Below the pieces are notes generated by a model, which was not told where the DNA came from, made no database searches, and was given only the letters and a program-made list of their open reading frames with translations. Shown piece by piece: positions 8,399 to 17,694 of a stretch of DNA of 39,239 nucleotides. The stretch spans positions 1 through 39,239 of the forward strand of contig JAJZMB010000137.1 in assembly GCA_021803205.1 (NCBI GenBank), written 5' to 3'. The stretch's first letter is position 1. The number at the start of each line of letters is the position of its first letter. This DNA is from Bacillota bacterium. GTDB lineage: Bacteria > Bacillota > Sulfobacillia > RBS10-35 > JAJYVN01. The position numbers were made by a program, and so were the translations under genes.

Positions 8399-9823
8399 AT
8401 GCCACAACCCAACATCCTCTGGATCTGCTCCGACCAGCAGCGCTTTGACACGCTCGGCTGTTACGGCAACCGCTTCGTGGAAACCCCGCACATCGATCGC
8501 CTGGCCTCCTCGGGCGCCCTCTTTTTGCAGTGCTATTCCCAGTGCTCCGTCTGCACCCCGAGCCGGGCCAGCTTCCTCACCGGTCGTTACCCGCGCACCA
8601 CGCGCTGCCGGCAGAACGGCCAGGATATCCCGGCGGACGAGGTGCTGCTGCCGCGCCTCCTCGCCGAGGCCGGGTACACCTGCGGGCTGGCCGGCAAACT
8701 CCACATCTCCGCCTGCCATCCCCAGGCGGCCCCGGCCGGTGAGCGGCGCATCGCCGACGGTTACGCCGAGTTCCACTGGTCCCACCATCCGGCCCCCGGA
8801 TGGCCGACCAACGAATACATCCGCTGGGTTCGCGAACACGGCGCCGTATACGCCACCCCTCCCTTCGCGGGCAGCCGGTACGTCCGCCGCGGCATGCCGG
8901 CGGAGTTGCACCAGACCACCTGGTGCGCCGAAAAGGCCATCGGCTTCATCGAGCACAACGCGGGCTTCCAGCGCCCCTGGCTGATGTCCGTGAACATCTT
9001 CGACCCGCACCACCCCTTCGACCCGCCCGAAGACCTCCTGCGACGCTACGCCGAGCACCTGGAGGACATCCCGCTGCCGGACTACCTACCCGGAGAACTG
9101 GACAACAAACCGGCGACGCAGTTGCAGTGCCACAGCGGGGCTTACGGCACCCGCGGCAACTACCCTGCGGACACCATGTCGCCGACCGACCACCGCTGGC
9201 TGCGGGCCGCATACTGGGCCATGTGCGAGCTGATCGACCGGCAGGTGGGCCGCATACTCGCGGCCCTGGAGGCCTCCGGCCAGGCGGAGGAAACCATCGT
9301 CGTCTTCATGTCCGACCACGGCGAGATGCTGGGCGACCACGGCATCTACCTGAAGGGCCCCTTCTTCTATGATCCGGCCGTGCGCGTTCCGTTGATCGTC
9401 TCCTGGCCCGGCCGGATCGCCCCGGCCAGGTACACCGGCCTGGCGGAACTGGTGGACCTGGCGCCCACGCTACTGGAGGCGGCAGGGCTGCAGATGCACG
9501 CGGGGATGCAGGGCCGTTCGCTCTGGCAGGGGCTGACGGTTGGATCACTGGGCGCGCAGCGCCCCGATGTCTATAGTGAGTATTACAACGGCTTCACGCC
9601 GGGGGGCTTCGTTACCATGCTGCGCACTGAGCGGCGCAAGCTGGTCGCCCACCACGGAACAGGCACGGGCGAGTTGTACGACCTCGAACAGGACCCGCTG
9701 GAGACCGTCAACCGATGGGAGGACGCCGCATACCGCAGCGACAAGCTCGCACTGCTGGAGCGACTCTGCGACCGCATGGCCTGGACGAGCGATCCCCTGC
9801 CGGTCCGCCGGGCAATCTGGTGA
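8399..9823 (+). CDS. Type I sulfatase (cytoplasmic, 474 aa)
   Basis: Sulfatase with signature C52-T-P-S-R56 and FLTGRYP. The core begins at once with PNILWICSDQQRFD. Lys and His follow in LAGKLH, the DPHHPFDPP loop supplies a second-shell His, and MSDHGEMLGDHGIYLKGPF carries the C-terminal Asp-His pair and Lys. The ATG at 8399 has AGCGAAGGGAG with 7 bases of spacing, and no secretion signal precedes it. It is the only sulfatase in this region on the plus strand and converges with the next one, whose stop is at 10009. The C-terminal RTERRKLVAHHGTGTGELYDLEQDPLE block is the normal S1 ending. Confidence 0.95.
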   Translation: MPQPNILWICSDQQRFDTLGCYGNRFVETPHIDRLASSGALFLQCYSQCSVCTPSRASFLTGRYPRTTRCRQNGQDIPADEVLLPRLLAEAGYTCGLAGKLHISACHPQAAPAGERRIADGYAEFHWSHHPAPGWPTNEYIRWVREHGAVYATPPFAGSRYVRRGMPAELHQTTWCAEKAIGFIEHNAGFQRPWLMSVNIFDPHHPFDPPEDLLRRYAEHLEDIPLPDYLPGELDNKPATQLQCHSGAYGTRGNYPADTMSPTDHRWLRAAYWAMCELIDRQVGRILAALEASGQAEETIVVFMSDHGEMLGDHGIYLKGPFFYDPAVRVPLIVSWPGRIAPARYTGLAELVDLAPTLLEAAGLQMHAGMQGRSLWQGLTVGSLGAQRPDVYSEYYNGFTPGGFVTMLRTERRKLVAHHGTGTGELYDLEQDPLETVNRWEDAAYRSDKLALLERLCDRMAWTSDPLPVRRAIW

Positions 9824-9981
9824 GGCGGCGGGCAGGCCACGGGCCGACGGTGACCCCGTCGACCCGGGAAACCGCGGTCCCCGGTTGTGCCGCGCGTCGC
9901 GGCCGGAGACCAGCCGCCAGGCGCGGCGCCGCGGCCGACTTTTCCGGCACCGGCACCGCCGCGCCTACGGCGATTCGCGGG

Positions 9982-10000
9982 GGGCGGGACGTGTCCGCCC
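9982..10000. terminator. Possible bidirectional terminator hairpin
   Basis: GGGCGGGAC and GTCCGCCC pair across 2 bases, with one bulged G, between the convergent ends of two sulfatase genes. There is no T tract on either side, so this is a weak call based on position and stem. Confidence 0.3.
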
Positions 10001-10008
10001 GAGCATCG

Positions 10009-11514
10009 TTACGGGCGCGCGCCGCGCCGCGCCGGGGCCGGGGGAACCTGCCACACGCGCTCGCGCAGCGGGTTGCGGCCCCAGCGACCATACGGGGCGA
10101 CGATGGCCCACGGCTCGCCCATATCCGCCGGCGTCCGCTCCAGGAAGGGGCGGATGCGTTCGGCGATCAGACGGTCGATCGCCGGGCGCGCCCCGGGGTC
10201 CGGGGCACGGTTGGTCAGCTCGCGGGGGTCAAGGGTGAGATCCCAATATGACAGCGGTTCCAGGCTCTGGCGCGCAACCACCAGCTTCTCCCGGCCAGTG
10301 CAGACCATCAGGCGCTGGTCGATCTCACTGAAGACGGCGCCCCGGTGCCGGTCCAGGGGCGACTGTCCCAACAGCAGCGGGAGCAGGGACCGGCCCTGGT
10401 GCCCGTCCGGATCGGCGCCCGCAATATCGAGGATGGTCCGCGAAACATCGATCAGCTCCACCAGGGCGTCCGAGGTCTGGCCGCGGACCGCCTCGCGGAG
10501 CCGGTCCGGTGGGCGCACAATCAGTGGCACGCGCACCGACTCGGCGTAGAACTCCGACTTGCCCCACAGCCCGCGGTCACCGAGGAACTCGCCGTGATCG
10601 GAGGCATAGATGACCCAGGTGTGCTCCAGCGCGCCACGTGCCTCCAGAGTCCCGAGCATGGCGCCGATCCGTGCGTCGATGAGACTCACATTGCCGTAGT
10701 ACTGGGTGCGGATGGCGCGCACCGCCGCGCGGTCGCTGGGGCCATCGCCCAGGTGCCGCGCCCGTGGCGCGGCGTGCGGATCGTCGGCGAGCTGACTGAT
10801 GCCGTCCGGCATGTCGTCGGACCGGTAGAGGGAGGCGTAAGGCTCTGGAGGATCGAACGGGTTGTGCGGCCCCGGCGGGCCGACCCAGAGCAGGAAGGGA
10901 CGGCCGTCGTGGCTGGCGAGCCACTGTACCGCGCGGTTACCGATCCAGCCGTCGAGCTGGTCGTCCTCGCCCAGGAGCGAGGGGCCGTGCTCGCCAAGGG
11001 CCGGGCCGGCGGCGACGCGCCGCAGCAGGTCGCGATAGTAGCCGTCGAGCAGGCCACGCGCGCGCAGGTGCTCGCTGTATTCGCTGACGCGCAGGTTGCC
11101 CGCGCTCATCTTACCCGTGGTCTCGTGCGGATCGGAAAAGCCCAGGCGCCAGAGCAGCGGCTGGGCGCAGAGCATCTCGACGTCGTGGCGCCAAGTGAAG
11201 TGGAGCTTGCCAATCACCGCGGTATGCCAGCCGCGGTCGCGCACCGCGCGCACAAAGCAGGGGCTGTCCGGCCAGATGGTGGCCCCGTTGCCCAGGATAC
11301 CGTGCTGGTGCGGATAGCGGCCGCTGAACACCGAACTGCGGGACGGCATGCACACCGGGCTCTGGCAGTAGGTCTGGCGGAAGAGGACTCCCTCCCGGGC
11401 CAATCGGTCCAGGTGCGGCGTGCGGATCACCCCGTCGCCGGCCGCCCCCAGGGCATCCGCCCGGTGCTGGTCCGTAAAGATGAACAGGATGCTGTCTCGC
11501 GTATCCGTGGCCAC
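10009..11514 (-). CDS. Type I sulfatase (cytoplasmic, 501 aa)
   Basis: Sulfatase with signature C55-M-P-S-R59 and a variant FSGRYP tail. Core motifs are FTDQHRAD at about residue 14, VIGKLHF for Lys/His, GPPGPHNPFDPP, and ASDHGEFLGDRGLWGKSEF. No signal peptide is seen. The GTG at 11514 is preferred to the GTG at 11559 because GGGAGGGGG lies just upstream and the upstream extension (DRDPGWGGG) looks non-coding. It follows the sulfatase at 11556-12980 with only 41 bp between them on the same strand, so the two are probably co-transcribed, with this gene second. Confidence 0.94.
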   Translation of the reverse strand: MATDTRDSILFIFTDQHRADALGAAGDGVIRTPHLDRLAREGVLFRQTYCQSPVCMPSRSSVFSGRYPHQHGILGNGATIWPDSPCFVRAVRDRGWHTAVIGKLHFTWRHDVEMLCAQPLLWRLGFSDPHETTGKMSAGNLRVSEYSEHLRARGLLDGYYRDLLRRVAAGPALGEHGPSLLGEDDQLDGWIGNRAVQWLASHDGRPFLLWVGPPGPHNPFDPPEPYASLYRSDDMPDGISQLADDPHAAPRARHLGDGPSDRAAVRAIRTQYYGNVSLIDARIGAMLGTLEARGALEHTWVIYASDHGEFLGDRGLWGKSEFYAESVRVPLIVRPPDRLREAVRGQTSDALVELIDVSRTILDIAGADPDGHQGRSLLPLLLGQSPLDRHRGAVFSEIDQRLMVCTGREKLVVARQSLEPLSYWDLTLDPRELTNRAPDPGARPAIDRLIAERIRPFLERTPADMGEPWAIVAPYGRWGRNPLRERVWQVPPAPARRGARP

Positions 11515-11555
11515 TGCCGATCCCCCTCCCCACCCCGGGTCGCGGTCCCCCAGGC

Positions 11556-12980
11556 TCACTCCGGCAACGGCGGCAGCGGCCGCCCCTGGCGCTGACAGCG
11601 CGCCGCCTCCTCGCCGATCAGACCGTCCAGGCGGGCGGATAGTTCTTGCACAACCGCCTGGTGGGTGACCTCATCCGCGAGGTTGTTCACCTCCCCCGGA
11701 TCCGCGCGCATGTCGTACAACTCGGACTGTCCCTGGACGTAGCGGTTGAACTTCCACCGCTCGGTGCGCAGCATGTACATCGGCCGCGGCCCGCCCAGCG
11801 CCAGTTCGGAGAGGGCCCAGCCCTTGGGCCGGCGCCCGCCGGGGTCGCAGGCACCCCAAAAGCTGCTGCCGCCCAGGCCCTCCGGCACCGGAGCGCCGGC
11901 CGCCTCCAGGCAGGTGGGTACCAGGTCGCCGAGGTCGACCACCTCGCCGCAGCGGGCGCCCGCACGGACTCGTCCCGGCCAGCGGATGATCAGCGGCACG
12001 CGGCTGGAGGCATCGAAAAACGAGAATTTGGCGGCCAGGCCATGGTCGTAGAGCATATCCCCGTGGTCACTCATGAACATGATCAACGTGTCCTCTGCGA
12101 GGTTGAGCCTGTCCAGGGCACCGAGGATCCGGCCCGTGCAGTCGTCGACGTGCGCGACATTCCCGCAGTACGGGGCGATCCAGGCGCGGGCGGCGGCATC
12201 CCCCTCCGGGGTGAAGGCCCCCGGTACCGGCCGAGGCCGGGCCTGCGGCGGCACGCGTTCGGGATCGTACCCCTTGGGCGGCGGCGGCAGACACACCCAT
12301 TCCGGCGTGTAGCGCTCGGCGAACCGGCGCGGCGGAGCAAAGGGCTTGTGGGGGCGCAGAAAGGAGACGAACAGGAAGAAGGGCGCCTCGTCGCGGCCGT
12401 ACTGCTCCAGAAACCGACACGCCTCCCGCGCGAAGAAGCTGTCCGGGTGGTCCTCCTCCTCCAGCAGGTCCGGCTGCGTCGGGGATGCCGCGACGTCCCT
12501 CCACGGGCTGCGCCCGCCGGTATAGGTGCTCACCCACGGCACGCCACAGCCACTGTCCGCAGCCCCCATCCCCTGCGCGAAGACGGCCGTCTTGGGGCCC
12601 AGATAGTCGTAGTAGTGGCCGAAGTCCACCAGCACGTCGAAGCCGTGGGTCTGGGCGTCGACGGGGTGCATCTTACCGACCATCGCCGTGACGAAACCCT
12701 GTCGCCCGAAGTGATGCGCCGCGGTACGGAAGCGCATCGGCAGCGGCGTGTTGTTGCCCACGCAGCCTGTGCGGTGCGGGTAGAGCCCGGTCAGCGCGGA
12801 AAACCGGGCGGGCACGCACACCGGGCTCGGGGTGTAGCAGGTCTCGAAGACCGTTCCCTCGCGCGCCAGCCGATCGACGTGGGGCGTCTCCACCGCATAG
12901 GGCCCGCCGAAGGCTGGCAGGGCCAGCCGGCTCAACTGGTCGCACATGATCCACAGCACGTTGGGCCCCCGCCGCTTCAT
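11556..12980 (-). CDS. Type I sulfatase (cytoplasmic, 474 aa)
   Basis: Sulfatase with signature C55-V-P-A-R59 followed by ALTGLYP. The N-terminal metal segment is IMCDQLSR, the Lys/His segment is MVGKMHPVD, and the C-terminal motif is MSDHGDMLYDHGLAAKFSFFD. It has no signal peptide. The ATG at 12980 has AAGGGG about 10 bases upstream; an earlier in-frame start would only add a Gly/Lys-rich stretch without conserved content. It is the first gene of a likely two-gene unit with the sulfatase ending at 10009. It is divergent from the isomerase-like gene at 13342, so the shared 361-bp gap probably drives both. Confidence 0.94.
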   Translation of the reverse strand: MKRRGPNVLWIMCDQLSRLALPAFGGPYAVETPHVDRLAREGTVFETCYTPSPVCVPARFSALTGLYPHRTGCVGNNTPLPMRFRTAAHHFGRQGFVTAMVGKMHPVDAQTHGFDVLVDFGHYYDYLGPKTAVFAQGMGAADSGCGVPWVSTYTGGRSPWRDVAASPTQPDLLEEEDHPDSFFAREACRFLEQYGRDEAPFFLFVSFLRPHKPFAPPRRFAERYTPEWVCLPPPPKGYDPERVPPQARPRPVPGAFTPEGDAAARAWIAPYCGNVAHVDDCTGRILGALDRLNLAEDTLIMFMSDHGDMLYDHGLAAKFSFFDASSRVPLIIRWPGRVRAGARCGEVVDLGDLVPTCLEAAGAPVPEGLGGSSFWGACDPGGRRPKGWALSELALGGPRPMYMLRTERWKFNRYVQGQSELYDMRADPGEVNNLADEVTHQAVVQELSARLDGLIGEEAARCQRQGRPLPPLPE

Positions 12981-13341
12981 GGCGCCGTCACCCCTTTTCC
13001 CCTCCGGCCATCCGGCAAGCGTCACTCACCGGAATACTCCATCGCCCGCCGGTCTCCTCGCCGATCGGAAACACGCCGTGCGACCGCCGGGGGAATCCGC
13101 TCTTGCAGGGCCGTCGCCCCGCTGCCCCTGTCCCCCGAGGATCCGCGCTGCGCCGTCGGCGTCCCGCCCTTCGGCGCCGGAAGCTCACCCACCCGCTGCC
13201 GTCGGCCTCTCTGGTCGCACCCGCCCACCCATCGCCCGCAGGACCTGGCGCGGCGATCGCCAAGCCTGCGCTGCAATCGGAGGAGCGTTGCGGCCGCCGC
13301 TGGTCGCCGCGCGCGCATCCCCCGACCGGGAGGTATCGTCG
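12981..13341. other. Divergent intergenic region, sulfatase operon and isomerase gene
   Basis: No gene is supported. It must hold the start signals of the two flanking divergent units. I see no clear -35/-10 pair or operator palindrome, and the sequence is uniformly GC-rich. Confidence 0.4.
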
Positions 13342-14223
13342 ATGCACGTGGCCCTGGACGCCACCGTCTGCCAGCGGTCGACCCTGGAAGAAACGCTCGG
13401 TGCGGTCGCCGCGCGCGGCATCCGCACCGTTCAGTTCAACCTCCGTTGTGTGCCGGGCCTGGACGCCCTCCCGGCCTCCGTGCCCGCGGCGGCGCGCGAC
13501 GCGGTGCGGCAGGCCTGCGCCACAACCGGCGTCTCCCTGGCCGCGCTGTCCGGCACCTACAATATGATCGATCCCGACCCGTCCCGGAGGGCGGAGGGCG
13601 CGCGGCGCCTGCGCGGTGTGATCGCCGCCTGCCCGCACCTTGGCACGGACGTGGTGACGCTGTGCACCGGCACCCGCGACCCGCACAGCATGTGGCGTCC
13701 GCACCCGGAAAACGGCTCCGCCGCGGCGTGGCGCGACCTCCTCGACGCGCTGGCCGGCGTGCTCCCCGACGCAGAGGCGCACGGGGTAACCCTGGTCGTG
13801 GAACCGGAGGTCAGCAACGTCGTCGACTCGGCAGCGCGCGCCAGGCGCCTGCTCGACGAAATCGGCTCACAGCGGCTGCGGATCTGCATCGATGGCGCAA
13901 ACCTCTTCCACGCCGGCGAGTTGCCGCGCATGCCGGAGATCCTCGACGAGGCATTCGCGCTCCTCGGGCCGGACATCGCCTTGGCCCACGCCAAAGACCT
14001 CGATCGGGACGGGGAGGCCGGGTCCCTGCCGGCGGGCCACGGACGACTGGACTACCCACGCTATCTGTCGCTGCTGCAACGGGCCGGCTTCCGCGGCGCC
14101 GTGGTCCTGCACGGACTCGGCGAGGACCAGGTCGACGGGTGCGCGGACTTCCTGCGCCGGGGCATCAGGCGCGCCCAGTCCGGCGACGCCAAAGGCCATT
14201 TCCATAACGGCCGAGAACAGTAG
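13342..14223 (+). CDS. Sugar phosphate isomerase/epimerase-like TIM-barrel protein (293 aa)
   Basis: Member of the xylose-isomerase-like TIM-barrel family (AP endonuclease 2 fold), which covers sugar isomerases, epimerases and dehydratases such as inosose dehydratase. Candidate divalent-metal ligands are E154 or E156 (VVEPE), D184 (CIDGANLFH) and H216 (LAHAKD). The fourth position, commonly a Glu at the end of the last strand, reads H257 (VVLHGL) here. The GHGRLDYP turn near residue 232 is typical. The ATG at 13342 has GGGAGG at 8 bases. No export signal. Standing next to the sulfatases, it probably handles a released monosaccharide; the actual reaction cannot be assigned. Confidence 0.88.
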   Translation: MHVALDATVCQRSTLEETLGAVAARGIRTVQFNLRCVPGLDALPASVPAAARDAVRQACATTGVSLAALSGTYNMIDPDPSRRAEGARRLRGVIAACPHLGTDVVTLCTGTRDPHSMWRPHPENGSAAAWRDLLDALAGVLPDAEAHGVTLVVEPEVSNVVDSAARARRLLDEIGSQRLRICIDGANLFHAGELPRMPEILDEAFALLGPDIALAHAKDLDRDGEAGSLPAGHGRLDYPRYLSLLQRAGFRGAVVLHGLGEDQVDGCADFLRRGIRRAQSGDAKGHFHNGREQ

Positions 14224-14342
14224 ACCAGTGGGGAACAAGGGGTATCGGCGCCGTGCCGCGCCAAGGCGGACTTTGGCAGCGGCGACGCACGGGAGGCAAC
14301 AGCGCCGGCAGCCCGCCCGGGCGACGGCTGGTCCGACCCGCC

Positions 14343-15800
14343 CTATACCCCCTGTTTCGCCCCGCCACCCCGACCCGTGCCTCCTGCCCGCGCCAACCCC
14401 TGTTGCTCGTGCGCCCTGCGCAGCTTCGCCTCCTGCGGCGGATCCAGTTCGCGCATCCGGCCGGAGCGGTCCGGCGGCACCCACTCTGTCACCTCCAGGA
14501 AGTCCGTTTCGACCGGCCGGATCGCGCGCCGGTAAACGGGGGCCACCTCGGGCAGGCACACGAAGCGCACAGCGTCCCCGAGTCCGCGGTGGCACTGCCG
14601 CCAGGCGTTGCGACACGCGGCGGAGGGGTTTCCCCTGGAGAGTTGCAACTGGATCAGGATCCGGCGACCATCCGGCAGCGTGAGGCGGCCGTCCGGGGGC
14701 GTGATCCGGTCCAGGCCCGACTGCGGGCCCATTTGACTCGCGAGTTCGCGCTCGGTCTCCCACCTGCCGGTGCCGGATGCCTCCAGGTGCAAGGCGAGGT
14801 CCACCAGCGCCAGGGAGTGCCGGCGGTGGATCGGCCGCCGGCCCACGGCCGAGCGCGCGCATCCGATTGTGCGCAGGCCCGCGGCGCTTGCCGACCACGC
14901 CTCACCCCGCCGGGCAGCCGGGCCTTCGCGCCGGCGCCGGGCCAGGTTGCACCGCTCCAGCGCCACCAGGCAGCGTTGCGCGCCTCTCCCGCTGATGCCC
15001 GCCTGCCGGGCCGCCTGATCACTTGTGGCGTGGCCGAAGCGGTCGAGGAAGGTCAGAATGGACAACATGCGCGGGCCGATGAACGGGCGGCGTGGTACCT
15101 CTGGCCCGGCTGGGGACGCGGCGCACCCTGCGCCGGTGCACCAGCCGGGACCCAGGGGCGGTCGTCCGCTCAAATGCGGGGGAGTCCACGGTGTGACGCG
15201 GGCGTGCGTGCCCAGGTCCTCCAGCGGGCGGCACAGACCGGGCGGAGCGTAGATCCGGCCGGGCAGGAACTCCCAGCGGCGGTGAAGGGTGCGCACCGCG
15301 GTCCGCACCTGGGTGGGCGCACTCAGTTCCAGCAAGACCCACACCGGCGCGCAGGTTCCGTCCGGCCCGACCAAGACGCCCGCCGGCGGCCGGACGAGCC
15401 GCCCCTGCGCCGTGTGCGCCGCACCGTACTCGCTCCACGTCTGCCAGGTCCCGGCACCCTCTGCCTGAAGTTCCAGGGCAAGGTCGACCGCGGCCAGGGC
15501 CTCGTCGAGCCGCCGCAGCGTTGCCCCCCGGTTCACCACCGGCCGTTCCGCCAAACGCCGGAAGGCGAGGCGGCCTCTTGCCGTGAGCAGGTTGACGACC
15601 TGTTGTCCCACGCGGGAGCCGTTGGTCACCGTGAGTCGGCTGACCCAACCGCGGGCCTCCAACTCCATCCTGGCGCGGTGGCCCGAGGTCGCCGCGCACG
15701 CCAGCCACGCGCGGGCCTGCCTGGAGGTCAGAAAGCCGAATCGTCCCAGGAGCACCAGCAGGCACCGCGCCCGCGGCGAAAGCTCGGCAACGACAGCCAA
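14343..15800 (-). CDS. Replication-relaxation family protein with tandem-duplicated module (485 aa)
   Basis: Resembles replication-relaxation proteins found beside conjugation genes in Gram-positive plasmids and integrative elements. The usual protein has one winged helix plus one restriction-endonuclease-like domain; here the whole unit occurs twice. Module 1 has a winged helix at about 8-80 (LLVLLGRFGFLTSRQA) and a nuclease-like part at about 100-205 (LAAVDLALEL...VWVLLEL). Module 2 has a winged helix at about 240-315 (ILTFLDRFGHATSDQA) and a nuclease-like part at about 325-441 (LALVDLALHL...RILIQLQL). The putative acidic residues are split: module 2 keeps the PPDG Asp but has Gln for the Glu, and module 1 keeps the Glu in LLEL but has RPPAG for the Asp. 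TTG at 15800 is chosen for its GGGAGGAGGG site. It lies 131 bp downstream of the coupling ATPase on the same strand. Confidence 0.8.
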   Translation of the reverse strand: MAVVAELSPRARCLLVLLGRFGFLTSRQARAWLACAATSGHRARMELEARGWVSRLTVTNGSRVGQQVVNLLTARGRLAFRRLAERPVVNRGATLRRLDEALAAVDLALELQAEGAGTWQTWSEYGAAHTAQGRLVRPPAGVLVGPDGTCAPVWVLLELSAPTQVRTAVRTLHRRWEFLPGRIYAPPGLCRPLEDLGTHARVTPWTPPHLSGRPPLGPGWCTGAGCAASPAGPEVPRRPFIGPRMLSILTFLDRFGHATSDQAARQAGISGRGAQRCLVALERCNLARRRREGPAARRGEAWSASAAGLRTIGCARSAVGRRPIHRRHSLALVDLALHLEASGTGRWETERELASQMGPQSGLDRITPPDGRLTLPDGRRILIQLQLSRGNPSAACRNAWRQCHRGLGDAVRFVCLPEVAPVYRRAIRPVETDFLEVTEWVPPDRSGRMRELDPPQEAKLRRAHEQQGLARAGGTGRGGGAKQGV

Positions 15801-15931
15801 ATTGGTCCCTCCTCCCGCTGAGACGCCCGCGCTTGCACGCCGCTGGCGCCAAGACGCCCGCGCAGCCGGGGCGGGATGGGCCGCCACCAGGTGGCGGCTT
15901 GAAATCCCCCGGCCTCCCTCGCCCTGGCCGC

Positions 15932-17614
15932 TCAGGCCTCAGCCTTGAAGAGGCGTACATGGTCCAGCGACAGCCGCGGGTGCTTTTTGATGACCACCGC
16001 CTCCCCCGGACCCAGCTGCATCAGCACGCCGGGCTGCAGCAGCGGCGTCTCCTCGATGCGCGCACTACCCTCCGCGGTCGTCCGTGCGCCCTCCGTGCGG
16101 TGGGTGGTGCGCCACTGGGGGCGCGTGCCGACGGTGTCGGCGATGCGCTCGGCCGTGGTCCGCACATCGCAGCGCAGGGTGAGCTTGACGCCGGTGTTGG
16201 CCAGCACCTGGTCGACCGCGGTCCGGCCACCGGTGCGTTCCAGGTCCGCGAGGTCCTGCGTGGCCAGCACGCAGCGTATCCCCGCCTCGCGCGCCCGCCC
16301 CAGGAGACCCAGGAGTTGCTGCACGTCGAAGGGGGCGAACTCGTCGATGAAGACGTGCACCGCGGCCGTGCTGCCGCGCGCCATCAATTCGGAGGCGACG
16401 AACTGCAGGTCCTGCAGTACCATCGCCGCCAACGGTGCGGCCGTGGCGGGGTAACCCAGCGTGTCCAGGCTGAAGTGAGCGACGGGCCCGCCGGGTGTGG
16501 TGGCCGTCTCCAGCAGATCGAGTTCACGCGCCCCGGGCCCTGCCGGCTCCAGCCACGGGCCGATGCGCGAGTCGCTGAGACGGCCGAGGCGGTGGGCCAG
16601 GCCGATGATGCCGCTTCTGGCACTCTGGTCGGTCTGGTCCACGCGGACCATGAGGCGCTCGAAGACCTCCCTGTCGCCGACACGGCGGATCATCCCCTCC
16701 AGTGCCCTCAGGTCGGGCTGGATCAGGGCCGCGAGGCGACGCAGCGTCGTGGGCTCCCCCGCCGCCTCCAGGGCCTCTGCCGCCACCCCGAGGTAATTCT
16801 CGGCGACGGCCTGAAAATAGGCGTTGTTCCATTGTTGCGCGGCACTGAGCAGATCGCGCCGGTGGGTGGGGTCGCCGTGGCGGAGGGGATTGTAGTGGTC
16901 GCCGCCCGCGAAGGTGAAGGCGCGCAGGTCTCGGTCCGCGCGGGCGCAGGCGGCCCGGACCAGCCGCAGCAGTTCGGCGGAACCCTTGCCGTCGATACAC
17001 ACGACCGGGTCGCCGCGCGCGATCGCCGGTGCCAGCAGCAGCAGCAGGGCGTTGGTCTTGCCCGCGCCTGTGGCTCCCAAGACCAGGGTGTGGGCACGCA
17101 GTTCGGCATCCAGGAGCGCGACCGCGCGCCGACCGGCCGCGATGCCGATGATCGTGCCGTCCCGGGCCTGCGCGGCCGGGGAACGGCGCGGCGGCGCGGG
17201 CGCCCGCCATGAGTCCGCCGCTGCCCGCAAGGGCGGCGGGGGCGCCGGGCGACCCGGGGCGGCGGGGATGTCCTGCGCCGTGGACCAGCGGCGAAAGGGG
17301 GGCAGCGCCGCGGACAGGAGCAGGGCCCAGAAGATCCAACCCGCGGCCAGGGCCGGCACCCCTGCGCGCGGCCAGGGATGGATGCCCAGCAGCGCGCCCG
17401 TGGCGGTGTAGAACGCCCGCAGCCACCAGACACCGGTAAGACCGGTCCAGCCGCAGGCCCAGGCCAGGGCTGCCCAGAGGCGGCGGGCGGGGCTGGCGCG
17501 GGCGGAGGCGAGACGTTCGATGGCGCAGGCCAGCAGCAGACCAACGACACAGGAGGCCGCCAGGGCCCAGATCGGCAGCCAGGGACGGAAGCGGCGGGCG
17601 AATCCGGGGGGCAC
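15932..17614 (-). CDS. TraD/TraG-like conjugative coupling ATPase (560 aa)
   Basis: Membrane-anchored DNA-translocating ATPase of the type IV coupling protein family. The N-terminus has hydrophobic segments at about 13-31, 47-66 and 86-104, then a Pro-rich linker (110-150). Walker A is GATGAGKT at 180-187. Walker B is VHVFIDEFAPF at about 422-432, in the TraM-recognition/TraD-like C-terminal portion, followed by VLATQDLADLER, the typical ATQ sensor region. The GTG at 17614 is chosen because GGGGAGGTGG lies just upstream; in-frame codons before it run into a 13-bp tandem repeat array. The replication-relaxation gene follows on the same strand. The pair suggests a conjugative or mobilisable element, though no relaxase or secretion-channel gene is in the window. 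Confidence 0.88.
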   Translation of the reverse strand: MPPGFARRFRPWLPIWALAASCVVGLLLACAIERLASARASPARRLWAALAWACGWTGLTGVWWLRAFYTATGALLGIHPWPRAGVPALAAGWIFWALLLSAALPPFRRWSTAQDIPAAPGRPAPPPPLRAAADSWRAPAPPRRSPAAQARDGTIIGIAAGRRAVALLDAELRAHTLVLGATGAGKTNALLLLLAPAIARGDPVVCIDGKGSAELLRLVRAACARADRDLRAFTFAGGDHYNPLRHGDPTHRRDLLSAAQQWNNAYFQAVAENYLGVAAEALEAAGEPTTLRRLAALIQPDLRALEGMIRRVGDREVFERLMVRVDQTDQSARSGIIGLAHRLGRLSDSRIGPWLEPAGPGARELDLLETATTPGGPVAHFSLDTLGYPATAAPLAAMVLQDLQFVASELMARGSTAAVHVFIDEFAPFDVQQLLGLLGRAREAGIRCVLATQDLADLERTGGRTAVDQVLANTGVKLTLRCDVRTTAERIADTVGTRPQWRTTHRTEGARTTAEGSARIEETPLLQPGVLMQLGPGEAVVIKKHPRLSLDHVRLFKAEA

Positions 17615-17644
17615 CGGAGGCCACCTCCCCGGGAAGGGTTGGGG

Positions 17645-17694
17645 GCACGGAGCGGGGGCACGGAGCGGGAGCACGGAGCGGGGGCACGGAGCGG
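17645..17694. repeat. Four tandem copies of a 13-bp unit
   Basis: The unit gcacggagcgggg starts at 17645, 17658, 17671 and 17684, with one G-to-A change in the second copy and the last copy incomplete. The period of 13 is not a multiple of three, which argues against coding. The array lies 31-80 bp upstream of the coupling ATPase start, in its probable leader or promoter. Confidence 0.9.

Noticed and set aside
8223..8984. ATG with GGAAGGGA upstream starting MKAEKLRTASSQ
   Set aside because: The frame overlaps the sulfatase gene out of phase for nearly 600 bases, and its composition is that of a shadow frame.
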